A stretch of DNA of 64,000 bases from Pseudofulvimonas gallinarii (GCF_004343305.1 NZ_SMAF01000001.1:186001-250000); one strand, 5' to 3'. Numbered from the stretch's first letter, positions 16,880 to 26,739 are shown. The notes: a model not told the origin generated them from the letters alone. Numbers and translations are program-made.

Positions 16880-18580
16880 ATGATACCGAGTCCTCGTGCC
16901 GTCCTGGCCTGCCTTGCCCTCGCCGTTTCCAGTGTCGTGACGGCGTCGGAACAGCATCAGATCGTTCGCATCCATGCCGCCGATGCCGGCCTTCGCCACC
17001 AGCTCGGTGACCTGTTCGGTCACATCGGCTACGACGAGACGACCGGCATAGCGATGGTCGAAACCGATGTACTGGGCCGCGACCGCCTGCGCCGCCTCGG
17101 CATCGGATGGCAGGTCGACGCCGATGCGACCGCGGCCTACCAGGCTTTCATCGAGCACGGTGTCGATGGACTGCGGGCCATTCCCGGCTACGCCTGCTAC
17201 CGCACGGTCGAGGAGACGTTCGCCAGCATCGACACGATGGTCGCCCATTACCCGGTGCTGGCCAGTTCGATCGACATCGGCGACAGCTGGCGCCGCGTAC
17301 AGGATCCCGGCCAGGGTTATCCGCTGCGCGTCCTTCGACTGGGCAACCGGGAGGCGACCGGAAAAAAACCGGCGATGTTCGCCATGTCCTCGGTGCATGC
17401 GCGCGAGTACACGCCCGCCGAGCTCATGACACGCTTTGCCGAGCGCATGCTCGCAGGCTACGGCAGCGATGCGAACGCCACCTGGCTGCTCGACAACTTC
17501 GAGTTCCACCTGCTGCTGCATTCGAATCCCGACGGCCGCAAGCGTGCCGAGCAGGCGGTACTGTGGCGAAAGAACGAGAACATCAACCACTGCCCGCAGA
17601 TGAACGGCAACCCGGACGGCAACTCGCACCCGGGCGTCGATCTCAACCGCAACTTCCCGTTCAACTGGCAACCGGGCGGCACCGGCCCGCAGCAATGCAG
17701 CGCCGTGTATCCCGGCGTCGGTGCCGCGTCGGAACCGGAAACACAGGCCATTCGCGATTACGTACTGGACATATTCCCGGACACGCGGCCCGGAACCGAC
17801 CTGACCGCCGCGGCTGATCCGGATACCAGCGGACTGTTCCTGGACATGCACAGCTACACCGGCCTGGTGCTGTGGCCCTGGGGCGTATCCGTACAGAGCG
17901 GCAATGAAATGGCGTTCCGCCACCTCGGCCGGCGCCTGGCCTGGTTCAACAACTACACGCCGCAACAGTCTGTCGCCCTGTACCCGACCTACGGCACGAC
18001 GGTGGACTTCGCCTATGGCGAGCGGGGCGTTCCCGCGCTGACCTTCGAACTGGGAACGGCTTTCTTCGAAAACTGCAACACCTTCCAGAGCACCATCCTG
18101 CCGGACAATCTCGCCGCACTGGACTACGCCGCGCGCAGCCTGCACGCGCCCTATCGCCTGCCGTGGGGTCCCGACAGCTACAACGTCGCCGCGAGCAACG
18201 ACAAAGCCGTGCAGGGTGAAACGGTACGCATCAGTGCCACCGTGAACGACGGCCGGTACCGGAACGAGGGTGGATCCGGCAGCGCGCTGGCCATCCAGAA
18301 TGTCGCCGCGGCGCACCTGTACGTGGACAGGCTGCCCTGGCAGCCCGGCGCCACCGGAATGCCGATGCTGGCGACGGACGGCAACTTCGACGCGAGCATG
18401 GAATCCGTCCACCTGGATCTCGACACGGCCGCGCTGCCCGTGGGCCGACACCTGCTTTACGTCCAGGGCACGGATGCGGATGGACACGCCGGCGCACCCT
18501 CGGCGGTGTTCCTGGAAATCAAGGCTGACCCGGACCGCCTGTTCGCGGATGGATTCGAACCGCCGCCGGGTTCACCGTGA
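16880..18580 (+). CDS. Secreted M14 zinc carboxypeptidase (copy 2)
   Basis: Paralogue of the preceding gene and 566 residues long. It has a signal peptide (MIPSPRAVLACLALAVSSVVTAS) and the same catalytic layout: zinc ligands His173 and Glu176 in SSVHARE, Arg257 in DLNRNFP, His324 in DMHSYT and Glu390 in TFELG. The segments GYACYRTVEET, SNPDGRKRAE and ASEPETQAI are near-identical to copy 1. It lacks the regulatory-like repeat and ends DRLFADGFEPPPGSP. The ATG at 16880 has TTGGAG five bases ahead. Tandem duplication followed by divergence is the simplest reading. Confidence 0.92.
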   Translation: MIPSPRAVLACLALAVSSVVTASEQHQIVRIHAADAGLRHQLGDLFGHIGYDETTGIAMVETDVLGRDRLRRLGIGWQVDADATAAYQAFIEHGVDGLRAIPGYACYRTVEETFASIDTMVAHYPVLASSIDIGDSWRRVQDPGQGYPLRVLRLGNREATGKKPAMFAMSSVHAREYTPAELMTRFAERMLAGYGSDANATWLLDNFEFHLLLHSNPDGRKRAEQAVLWRKNENINHCPQMNGNPDGNSHPGVDLNRNFPFNWQPGGTGPQQCSAVYPGVGAASEPETQAIRDYVLDIFPDTRPGTDLTAAADPDTSGLFLDMHSYTGLVLWPWGVSVQSGNEMAFRHLGRRLAWFNNYTPQQSVALYPTYGTTVDFAYGERGVPALTFELGTAFFENCNTFQSTILPDNLAALDYAARSLHAPYRLPWGPDSYNVAASNDKAVQGETVRISATVNDGRYRNEGGSGSALAIQNVAAAHLYVDRLPWQPGATGMPMLATDGNFDASMESVHLDLDTAALPVGRHLLYVQGTDADGHAGAPSAVFLEIKADPDRLFADGFEPPPGSP

Positions 18581-18656
18581 TCCGGAGCAGGACTCCGCGC
18601 ACCACGATTCCCCGCGGTGGGCCAGACCGGCCGCCTCCGGCAGCCAGGAATGCGCG

Positions 18657-19736
18657 CTATTCGATCGAGACCTTCGGCAGGCCCATGGTCTTGTTGCGGG
18701 CGCGCAGGCTGAGGCGGCCGGCGGCACCGCGGGCGATCCGGCGATAGATCGCCGCCTCGTCCGAATCCGGCGCCGCGACCACGGTCGGGCGACCGCCATC
18801 GGCCTGTTCGCGGATCGCCAGCGCCAGCGGCAACTGGCCGAGCAGCGGCACATGCTGTTCCTCGGCCATGCGCGCGCCGCCGCCTTCACCAAAAACCGGT
18901 TCGACATGGCCGCAGTTCGAACAGCGGTGCGTGCTCATGTTCTCGACCACGCCCAGCACCGGGATGTCCACCTTGGCGAACATCGCCACGGCGCGCCGTG
19001 CATCCAGCAGTGCGATGTCCTGCGGCGTGGTGACGATGATCGCGCCGGACACCGGCACCTTCTGTGACAGCGACAGCTGGATGTCGCCGGTACCTGGCGG
19101 CAGATCGACGACCAGGTAATCCAGGTTCGACCAGGCGGTCTGGTTGAGCATCTGCTGCATGGCCTGGGTGACCATCGGGCCGCGCCAGATCATCGGCGTT
19201 TCCTCGTCGACCATGAAACCGATCGACATGCACTGCAAGCCGTGGCCGATCATCGGCTGGAAGTGCTTGTTGTCGTGGCTGTGCGGGCGACCGCTGACGC
19301 CCAGCATGCGCGGGACGCTGGGTCCGTAGATGTCGGCATCCAGCACACCGACGTTCGCGCCCTCCGCTGCCAGGGCCAGTGCCAGGTTGACGGCCGTCGT
19401 GGACTTGCCGACGCCGCCCTTGCCCGAAGCCACGGCGATGATGTTCTTCACTTCCGGCAACGGTGTCAGCCCGTCCTTCACGACATGGGCGACGATGCGC
19501 TGGTCGATGCTGATGGTGGCAGGGCCGAGGCCCGCGGCGGCAAGGGCAGCCTGCACCTGCGCGCGTAGTCCGTCGTGCCCGCTGCGACCAGGATAGCCGA
19601 GCACCAGGTCGATGACAGCGCCCTCGGCCGTCTGCGCCGCGCCGCGGAAGGCGCCGGATCCGACCAGATCGGTTCCCGTGTCCGGATCGACGACATCGGA
19701 CAAAACCGTCCGGACCTGGTCCTGGTATGCAGCCAT
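18657..19736 (-). CDS. apbC: Fe-S cluster carrier ATPase (Mrp/ApbC)
   Basis: P-loop ATPase that binds and delivers Fe-S clusters in the cytosol. The 359-residue product has an N-terminal MIP18-like domain (about 1-85), the deviant Walker A GKGGVGKST at 105-113, DADIYGPS and DLPPGTGD as switch segments, and the cluster-binding CSNC in the MSTHRCSNCGH stretch. It is divergent from metG across about 270 bp, the same arrangement as in E. coli. It is tail to tail with the second M14 gene. Confidence 0.95.
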   Translation of the reverse strand: MAAYQDQVRTVLSDVVDPDTGTDLVGSGAFRGAAQTAEGAVIDLVLGYPGRSGHDGLRAQVQAALAAAGLGPATISIDQRIVAHVVKDGLTPLPEVKNIIAVASGKGGVGKSTTAVNLALALAAEGANVGVLDADIYGPSVPRMLGVSGRPHSHDNKHFQPMIGHGLQCMSIGFMVDEETPMIWRGPMVTQAMQQMLNQTAWSNLDYLVVDLPPGTGDIQLSLSQKVPVSGAIIVTTPQDIALLDARRAVAMFAKVDIPVLGVVENMSTHRCSNCGHVEPVFGEGGGARMAEEQHVPLLGQLPLALAIREQADGGRPTVVAAPDSDEAAIYRRIARGAAGRLSLRARNKTMGLPKVSIE

Positions 19737-19970
19737 TCCGCTTTCTCCTGCGTGAAGCGCAATTCTACCCGGCCCGCGTGCCGCGGCCGCTCCGGCCGCT
19801 GAATGCGGCAGCGCAGCCTACGGCCATCGCGCTGGAAACGCCTTCGCGGCACTGCGCACCGACCGGGGGGGCCTGCCCCGGCATCGGACGGGTGCGCGGA
19901 AGCGTCAGCGCATTCAGTGGCGCCAGCGCAAGTCGCGAGCCGGTGCCGGTCCACTGCGTCGTGCACGCCG

Positions 19971-19979
19971 TGGGATAAT
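19971..19979 (+). promoter_or_regulatory. Extended -10 promoter element for metG
   Basis: TGG-GATAAT at 19971-19979 fits an extended -10 element 26 bp before the metG start. No good -35 is seen at 19951-19956, which is tolerable for extended -10 promoters. Confidence 0.4.
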
Positions 19980-20005
19980 GCGCGTCCGGTCCCGAGTTCC
20001 TGTCC

Positions 20006-22144
20006 ATGTCCCGAACGCTGCTCGTCACTTCCGCCCTGCCCTACGGCAACGGCCACCTGCACCTTGGCCACCTGGTCGGTTACATCCAGGCCGACATCTG
20101 GGTGCGCGCGCGGCGCATGGCCGGCGATACCGCCCATTTCGTCTGCGCCACGGACGCCCATGGCACGCCGATCATGCTGGCCGCGGAAAAGGCCGGAATC
20201 GCCCCCGAGGACTTCGTCTCCACAATGCAGGCCAGCCAGGAGCGCGACTTCCGCGACTTCCTGGTCGCGTTCGACTGGTACCACAGCACGCATTCCAGCG
20301 AGAACCGCGAATTGACCGAGCGCTTCTACGCGGCGCTGGAAAAGCGCGGGCATATCGCCCGGCGCAGCATCGAGCAGCTGTACGACCCGGCGAAATCGAT
20401 GTTCCTGCCGGACCGCTACGTCAAGGGCGAATGCCCGAAGTGCGGCACCCCGGAGCAGTACGGCGACAACTGCGAGAACTGTGGCGCCACCTACTCGCCG
20501 ACCGAGTTGAAGAACGCGCGCTCGGTGGTCTCGGGCGCGACACCGGAGCTGCGGCAGTCCGAGCACTTCTTCTTCAAGCTCGGGGATTTCACCGAAGTGC
20601 TGCGCGAGTGGTTGCAGGGCGAGGTTGCCGTGCCCGGTGTCAAGGCCAAGCTGCGTGAATGGATCGACTCCGACGGCGGCCTGCGCGACTGGGACATCTC
20701 CCGCGACGCACCCTATTTCGGCTTCGAGATTCCCGGCCGGCCCGGCAAGTATTTCTATGTCTGGCTGGACGCGCCGATCGGCTACTTCTCGAGCCTGCTC
20801 GCACTGGCGCGCTCCGGCCGCGAGCCCGGCCTGGACGAAAGGACACTCGATGCCCTGCTGGCCGAATCCGGCAATGCCGAGCTGCACCATTTCATCGGCA
20901 AGGACATCGTCAACTTCCATGGCCTGTTCTGGCCGGCCGTGCTCAAGGGCAACGGCATCCGCCTGCCCGACCGCCTGCATGTCAACGGCTACCTCACCGT
21001 CAACGGCGCGAAGATGTCGAAGTCGCGCGGCACCTTCGTGCAGGCGCGCACGTTTCTCGATGCCGGGCTGAATCCGGAATACCTGCGCTACTACTACGCC
21101 GCGAAATCCTCCGGCGGCGTCGACGACCTCGACCTCAACCTGGAAGACTTCGCAGCGCGCGTGAACGCCGACCTGGTCGGCAAGTTCGTCAACATCGCCA
21201 GCCGCTGCGCGAAGCTGCTGGCCACGCACTTCGACAACCGGCTGGGAGATGCGCCCGGCGCTCAGGCCTTGCAGCCGTTCACCCGGGTCGCCGCGCTCGT
21301 CGAACCTGTCTGGAACGACTACGAGACGGGTGACTTCGCCGGCGCGATCCGCAGCGTCATGGGCGCGGCCGACTACGCGAACGAATACATCGCAACGCGC
21401 GAACCGTGGAAGCAGGCCAAGGATCCCGCGCAGCGCGAGTCATTGCACGAAACGCTGTTCGTCGCCCTGAACATGTTCCGCCTGCTGGCCATCGCCCTTC
21501 GTCCGATCCTGCCGCGCACCGCGGAGCGGATCGCCGCGTTCTTCAACGAGGACATCCGTGGCTATACGCGTGACGCGATGTGCTCGCTGGCGCAACCGCG
21601 GGCGGGTGCCCACGGCCTGCCGGTCCTGAGCCGGCACACCGTCAATGCCTACGAACCCCTGCTCACCCGAATCGACCCAGCCCAGATTGCCACCATGATC
21701 GAAAACAGCAAGGAAACCCTGACCACGACGGAAGCGACGCCACCCACGTCCGCGGCGACCACCACCCCGGCCGCTGTCGGAAAAGCGGAAATGCCGGCAA
21801 CCACGCAGCCCGAATACGTCGGCATCGACGACTTCGCGAAGCTGGACCTGCGCATCGGCAAGGTCGTCGTCTGCGAACACGTCGAAGGCGCCGAGAAGCT
21901 GCTGCGCTTCGTGCTCGATGCCGGCGACCTCGGCCAGCGGCAGATCTTCTCGGGCATCAAGGCCGCGTATCCGGAACCGGAAAAGCTGGTCGGCCGCAAT
22001 GTCGTGTTCATTGCCAACCTGGCGCCGCGCAAGATGCGCTTCGGCCTGAGCGAAGGCATGATCCTGTCCGCCGGTGACGGCGGTGCAGACCTGTTCCTTC
22101 TCGACGCCGACGCGGGTGCCCGCCCGGGCGCCCCGGTGCGCTGA
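20006..22144 (+). CDS. metG: Methionyl-tRNA synthetase
   Basis: Charges tRNA-Met with methionine, including the initiator. The 712-residue product has the class I signature in GNGHLHLGHLVGYIQAD, a zinc-knuckle insertion (CPKCGTPEQYGDNCENC) and the KMSKS motif at about residues 336-340. A C-terminal tRNA-binding EMAP/OB domain (about 608-712) is joined by a Thr/Ala-rich linker and gives a dimeric long form as in E. coli. The ATG at 20006 starts MSRTLLVTSALPYGNG. Confidence 0.98.
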   Translation: MSRTLLVTSALPYGNGHLHLGHLVGYIQADIWVRARRMAGDTAHFVCATDAHGTPIMLAAEKAGIAPEDFVSTMQASQERDFRDFLVAFDWYHSTHSSENRELTERFYAALEKRGHIARRSIEQLYDPAKSMFLPDRYVKGECPKCGTPEQYGDNCENCGATYSPTELKNARSVVSGATPELRQSEHFFFKLGDFTEVLREWLQGEVAVPGVKAKLREWIDSDGGLRDWDISRDAPYFGFEIPGRPGKYFYVWLDAPIGYFSSLLALARSGREPGLDERTLDALLAESGNAELHHFIGKDIVNFHGLFWPAVLKGNGIRLPDRLHVNGYLTVNGAKMSKSRGTFVQARTFLDAGLNPEYLRYYYAAKSSGGVDDLDLNLEDFAARVNADLVGKFVNIASRCAKLLATHFDNRLGDAPGAQALQPFTRVAALVEPVWNDYETGDFAGAIRSVMGAADYANEYIATREPWKQAKDPAQRESLHETLFVALNMFRLLAIALRPILPRTAERIAAFFNEDIRGYTRDAMCSLAQPRAGAHGLPVLSRHTVNAYEPLLTRIDPAQIATMIENSKETLTTTEATPPTSAATTTPAAVGKAEMPATTQPEYVGIDDFAKLDLRIGKVVVCEHVEGAEKLLRFVLDAGDLGQRQIFSGIKAAYPEPEKLVGRNVVFIANLAPRKMRFGLSEGMILSAGDGGADLFLLDADAGARPGAPVR

Positions 22145-22357
22145 GCCCCACCGCCGCACACGCGCCGCGGCCGACGCGCGGCGAACCGCCGGAGCCGCCG
22201 GCGGGACCTTGAACCGGCGCCCGCTGGACGCCGGATGCCAGCTTTCACCCGGACCAGACAGCCAGTCGATGTCGCCGGCCGATCCGCCGCCGGTGATGTC
22301 GCTTCCCGCTCCGATTTTCCGTATCCCGGATCAAGCAACGGAACGGGAGCGTGCCTG

Positions 22358-24397
22358 ATGAAGTCCAAGGTCCTGCTGGCAACGCTGGCGTTCGCCTTCG
22401 GGGCGGGTACGACTCAGGCGCAGCCGACGCTGGTCATCTACGACGACGCCTTGCAGAACGGATTCCTGGACTGGTCCTGGGTGGATCCGCCGGGCGACCT
22501 GAACCTGTCATCGACCGCAGCCGTACACAGCGGCACGCATGCGATCCATTTCCGCGCCCATTCCTGGCAGGGCGTCTCGTTCCACTGGCCTGGCGCGGCA
22601 CTGACCACGGCGCAATGGCCGGAGCTGCGCCTCTGGGTACGCGGCACGGCGGGTGGCGAACAGCTGCAGGTGTCTCTGCAGCAGGACGCCACCCTGGTCG
22701 CACAGGCCAACCTGGCCGGCTTCGTAGGCGGCGGCTCGATCGCCGCCGGACAGTACCGGCTGGCCACGATCCGTTTCACCGATCCGCCGCTGAACTTCAA
22801 CGGCAGCTTCAACCGCATCAACATCACCGACGCCAGTGGCAATGCGCCGGCGGCACCCCAGGTCGTGTATCTGGATACCCTCGCCCTGCGCGGAGAAGGT
22901 GGGCCCGACCCGATCTTCGCCAATGGCTTCGAAGGCGCCGGCGCGAGCGGCCTGGTCATCACCCGCGATGTCGCCATCGACGGCATCACCGGCGACCGCT
23001 TCGAATGGAAGGACAGCGGCGGACTGACCCGTTCCGCCGTGCTCGCGCACAACAATGGCGGCACGGCGGCTGGCGGCAGTCGCGGTGGTGAACTGCGCGA
23101 ATTCCGCTACCAGACGCCGCAGGGACAGCGTCACGTGCGTGCACCGGCCACCGGCGCCGGCGGCTTCGGCTACGTCGTCGCGCACCCGCAGAGCCACGAT
23201 CATTGCACCGGTGGCGGTGACAGCTCGTCGCTGGGCCACTTCACTCCCGGCCAGTTCCAGCGGGTCTTCGAAGGACGCCACCACGCGATCCTGCGCTTCA
23301 CGCAGGCCTACCCGCGCTACTGCACGCGCAATGCACCCGCCCAGCAGTACAACCTGCCAGTGACCATCGACTGGCTGATCGCCAACGGGCGCGACCATCC
23401 GCTGTGGTCGATCACCTGGGACATGTCCGCCATTCCGGTCAACCGCCTCGAGGACGACGCCCGCGCGCCCTACGGCGAACTGCTGTTCGACGGCGCCACC
23501 AGCTTCGCCACCGCCAGCACGATCGCCGGTGTCGGCTGGGGCGACCGCTACCGCTTCGCGACCACGACGGCGCCCTTCACCTTCAACAGCCACTGGACCT
23601 GGAACCAGCCGAACACGGTGCCCTACGTGAAGCTGTGGACCTCGGCGGTCGATGCGACGATGGGCACGGTGGCAACACAGACCATCACCCAGCAGGACGC
23701 CGGCGGCTATTGGGGCACCACGCGCTGGAACACCACCAGTGCGGCGGGCAATGCCTGCGCCAGTCCGAACCACCGCATGCCCTGCGACTACAACTGGCCG
23801 TTCCAGTCGATCAACTATTCAATCTACCCGTTCAATCCCGACCAGGCCACGAACAGCACGCGCCTGGCCTGGGGCACGAACTTCGGCTTCCTTGGCGGGC
23901 AGACCTACGATACGCACGGCTATCTCGGCACGGCATCCGGCTGGCCGAAGAAGAACTACTCGACCTACATCGTGCTGGGCACGCACAGCGCCGATCCGGT
24001 CGGCGCCCAGGTCAGCCAGGTCGAGGCGAGCCAGGGCCTCGCCCTGACGGCGACCACGGGCTCGGTCGTCGCCAGCGGGCCCAGCGGCGTCAACGATGCA
24101 ACGGTGCGCACGTACACGCCCTCGGGTTATGACCCGGTGTACGGCGCGCTGCGGTTCAACGCCAGCGGCAACCAGCTGACCGCCAACATCGCCGTCGGGG
24201 CAGGCACGCTGCGCAACCCGCTGCTGATCATCGGCAACTACACCGGCGCCTTGCCGACCACGCTGCGTCTCAATGGCCAGGTGCTGGTGCGTGATCAGGA
24301 CTGGCTGCCGTCGCTGCGTGCAGGTTCGCAGCAGGTCTGGATCACCCTGCGACGCGACCTGACCGGCGCCACGAACTCGCTGCAGCTGCAGCCCTGA
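22358..24397 (+). CDS. Large secreted protein, jelly-roll-like N-terminus
   Basis: A 679-residue exported protein with no assigned function. After a signal peptide (residues 1-21) comes a carbohydrate-binding-like beta domain (about 22-185). It opens LVIYDDALQNGFLDWSW and has HSGTHAIHF and FNRINITDASG, similar in style to galactose-binding modules attached to glycan-active proteins. The domain ends at DPIFANGFEGAGASG, the same motif that forms C-termini of the two M14 proteins, here acting as a junction. The rest (about 200-679) is Trp/Tyr/Asn-rich (WTWNQPNTVPYVKLWT, NYSTYIVLG) and not recognised. A role in polysaccharide binding or breakdown is a guess. The ATG is at 22358. Confidence 0.75.
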   Translation: MKSKVLLATLAFAFGAGTTQAQPTLVIYDDALQNGFLDWSWVDPPGDLNLSSTAAVHSGTHAIHFRAHSWQGVSFHWPGAALTTAQWPELRLWVRGTAGGEQLQVSLQQDATLVAQANLAGFVGGGSIAAGQYRLATIRFTDPPLNFNGSFNRINITDASGNAPAAPQVVYLDTLALRGEGGPDPIFANGFEGAGASGLVITRDVAIDGITGDRFEWKDSGGLTRSAVLAHNNGGTAAGGSRGGELREFRYQTPQGQRHVRAPATGAGGFGYVVAHPQSHDHCTGGGDSSSLGHFTPGQFQRVFEGRHHAILRFTQAYPRYCTRNAPAQQYNLPVTIDWLIANGRDHPLWSITWDMSAIPVNRLEDDARAPYGELLFDGATSFATASTIAGVGWGDRYRFATTTAPFTFNSHWTWNQPNTVPYVKLWTSAVDATMGTVATQTITQQDAGGYWGTTRWNTTSAAGNACASPNHRMPCDYNWPFQSINYSIYPFNPDQATNSTRLAWGTNFGFLGGQTYDTHGYLGTASGWPKKNYSTYIVLGTHSADPVGAQVSQVEASQGLALTATTGSVVASGPSGVNDATVRTYTPSGYDPVYGALRFNASGNQLTANIAVGAGTLRNPLLIIGNYTGALPTTLRLNGQVLVRDQDWLPSLRAGSQQVWITLRRDLTGATNSLQLQP

Positions 24398-24531
24398 GCG
24401 CACACCGCACCGGGCCCGGACACCCCGTCCGGCTCCGGACGGCGCAATTGGACGACATCTGGACGCTCCGGCTGACGGGGGGCCGTCGGCAGCGGATACC
24501 ATGCGAAGTTCCATTTTCGCCGAGGTAGTCC

Positions 24532-26676
24532 ATGATCCGACTGGTCGCGTCGCTTCTGGCCTGTGCACTGGCCGCATCGGCAGCGGAACCCGCTTCCGCC
24601 CGCACGATCACCCACGAAGACCTGTGGCGGATGCCACGCGTCGCCGCGCCGGTACCCAGCCCGGACGGTCGCCAGCTCGCTTTCACCGTCACCCTGCCCG
24701 AGTACGACGCTGACAGGTCGCGCACCGACATCTGGCTGGTGGCCAGCGACGGTCGCACGCCGCCACGCCAGATCACCTTCGACCGTGGTGGCGAATCAGG
24801 ACTGGCGTGGAGTCGCGACGGCAGGCGACTCGCCTTCGTTGCCAAGCGTGGCGACGACGAAACCGCCCAGGTCTACGTCCTCGATCTCGATGGCGGCGAA
24901 GCGCGACGCGTGACCGACATCGTCACCGGTGCCCGGGCACCGTCATTCTCGCCGGATGGCCGCCATCTGCTCTTCATCAGCAACGTCCCGGCCGGTTCCA
25001 CCAACGAGGAAAGCCGGCGCGCGCTGGTCAAGGAACGCAAGGAACGCAAGCACAGCGCCATGGTCTATACCGGCTTTCCCATCCGCGACTGGGATCGCTG
25101 GCGCGAGGACACGCAGGTGCGCGTCTTCGTGCACGACCTGGTCGATGGCGGCGAGGCGCGCGACCTGCTGGCCGGCACGCAGTTGTCGACGCTGCCCGGC
25201 TTCGCCGGCACCGGCGGCATGGGACGCGAGGAAATCCAGGCAGTCTGGGCGCCGGATGGTCAGTCCATCGTGTTCAGTGCCAGCCGCAACCGCGACCGCA
25301 GTGCCTGGTCTTTCACCCACAACGACCTCTGGCAGGTGGCGCTCTCCGGCGGCGAACCACGCCGCCTGACCGGCACCGATGCCGACGACGCCGCGGACAG
25401 CCATGGATCGGTGACCTTCAGTGGCGACGGTCGCCGCCTGTTCGCCATGGTGTCGCCACGAACCGCCCAGGTTTACAACGCCGCCCGCCTTGTCGCCTTC
25501 GACTGGCCGTCGATGGCGGAGGTGGCGCGAATCGAGGCGCCGGAAAGGCGTGCGATCGGCAGCTATGTGGTCAACCAGCGTGGTGATCGCGTATGGTTCA
25601 GCGTCAGTGTCGATGGCCAGGAGCACATCCTGGAAGCGACGACCGGCCGCGGTGAACCGCGCGAGTACGCGCGCCCGGATTCGGGTGGCTATCTCGCGCT
25701 GACCGGCGTCGCGCAGGGCGACTCGCCGATGCTGGCGGGCCTTTTCGACAGTGCGGTCACGCCACCGGAAGTCGCGCGCTTCGACGCCGGCCGCAACCGT
25801 TTCATTCGCCTGACGCAGTTCACCGCAGAACGACTTGCCGGCCTCGACCTGATGCCGGTCGAGCATTTCTGGCACGACAACGACGGCCACCGCATCCACA
25901 GCATGCTGGTACGTCCCCCAGGCTTCGATCCGTCGAAGAAATATCCGCTGTTCGTACTGATGCACGGTGGTCCGCACATGCAGTGGCGGGACCAGTGGGT
26001 GCTGCGCTGGAACTACCACCTGCTGGCCGCGCGCGGGCATGTCGTCCTGCTGACCAACTTCCGCGGATCGACCAACCAGGGCGAGGCCTTCGCACAGGCG
26101 ATCATGGGTGATCCGCTGCGCGGTCCGGCCGACGACATCAACACGGCTGCCGACGCCGCCATCGCGCGCCATGACTTCATCGACGGCGAACGCCAGTGCG
26201 CCGGCGGTGCCAGCTATGGCGGGCACCTGGCCAACTGGCTGCAGGGTACGACCGACCGCTATCGCTGCCTGGTCAGCCATGCCGGCCTGGTGAACCTGGA
26301 AGCGCAGTGGGGCACCAGCGACATCGCCTGGTCGCGGGAAGCGTCGATGGGCGGCCCGGTGTGGGAACAAGGCGAAGTCTGGCGCACGCAGAACCCGATC
26401 CGCCTGGCAGCCAACTTCCGCACGCCGACACTGGTGACCTACGGCGAGAAGGACTTCCGCGTGCCGATCAACAACGGCCTGGAATACTGGGCGGCACTGC
26501 AGCGGCAGCGCGTCGAGAGCCGGCTGGTCGTCTTCCCCGACGAGAACCACTGGATCCTGAAGGGCGAGAACAGCCGCTACTTCTACCAGGAAGTCGGAGA
26601 CTGGCTGGCGCGCTGGCTGCTTGACGAAGCCACCACCACGCCCGCACCCTCATCCGCTGATCCGCTGATCCGCTGA
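24532..26676 (+). CDS. S9 family prolyl oligopeptidase-type peptidase, exported
   Basis: A 714-residue peptidase with a signal peptide (about 1-23, ending PASA), an N-terminal beta-propeller built of WD40-like SPDGRQLAF, SRDGRRLAF and SPDGRHLLF repeats, and a C-terminal alpha/beta hydrolase domain (about 440-700). Catalytic residues are Ser561 in GGASYGGH, an Asp in YGEKDFRVP and a His in DENHWILKG. Family members (acylaminoacyl or dipeptidyl peptidases) release short peptides in the periplasm. The last residues, SADPLIR, are encoded by the first copies of an 8-bp tandem repeat, and the stop codon lies in repeat copy 3. Confidence 0.93.
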   Translation: MIRLVASLLACALAASAAEPASARTITHEDLWRMPRVAAPVPSPDGRQLAFTVTLPEYDADRSRTDIWLVASDGRTPPRQITFDRGGESGLAWSRDGRRLAFVAKRGDDETAQVYVLDLDGGEARRVTDIVTGARAPSFSPDGRHLLFISNVPAGSTNEESRRALVKERKERKHSAMVYTGFPIRDWDRWREDTQVRVFVHDLVDGGEARDLLAGTQLSTLPGFAGTGGMGREEIQAVWAPDGQSIVFSASRNRDRSAWSFTHNDLWQVALSGGEPRRLTGTDADDAADSHGSVTFSGDGRRLFAMVSPRTAQVYNAARLVAFDWPSMAEVARIEAPERRAIGSYVVNQRGDRVWFSVSVDGQEHILEATTGRGEPREYARPDSGGYLALTGVAQGDSPMLAGLFDSAVTPPEVARFDAGRNRFIRLTQFTAERLAGLDLMPVEHFWHDNDGHRIHSMLVRPPGFDPSKKYPLFVLMHGGPHMQWRDQWVLRWNYHLLAARGHVVLLTNFRGSTNQGEAFAQAIMGDPLRGPADDINTAADAAIARHDFIDGERQCAGGASYGGHLANWLQGTTDRYRCLVSHAGLVNLEAQWGTSDIAWSREASMGGPVWEQGEVWRTQNPIRLAANFRTPTLVTYGEKDFRVPINNGLEYWAALQRQRVESRLVVFPDENHWILKGENSRYFYQEVGDWLARWLLDEATTTPAPSSADPLIR

Positions 26677-26728
26677 TCCGCTGATCCGCTGATCCGCTGA
26701 TCCGCTGATCCGCTGATCCGCTGATCCG
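26653..26728 (+). repeat. 8-bp tandem repeat (TCCGCTGA), 9.5 copies
   Basis: Nine perfect copies of TCCGCTGA (26653-26724) and a half copy. Each junction creates GATC, so with the site at 26729-26732 about ten GATC sites lie in 80 bp. Because 8 is not a multiple of 3, a TGA appears once every 24 bp in every forward frame, so any frame entering the array is stopped. The array ends the S9 peptidase and lies 66 bp before the globin fusion gene. Confidence 0.95.
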
Positions 26729-26739
26729 GATCAACCACC

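Noticed and set aside
16160-18487. 775-codon open frame on the minus strand across both M14 genes
   Set aside because: The M14 genes are certain from zinc ligands and catalytic residues. The opposite frame has duplicated segments only because the two genes are paralogues.
22186-22204. Hairpin CCGCCGG/CCGGCGG after metG as its terminator
   Set aside because: Only 7 bp with no T-run, in very GC-rich sequence where such repeats arise by chance.
26653-26728. Short tandem repeat considered as a CRISPR array
   Set aside because: Repeats are 8 bp, perfectly contiguous and without spacers; no cas genes are nearby.
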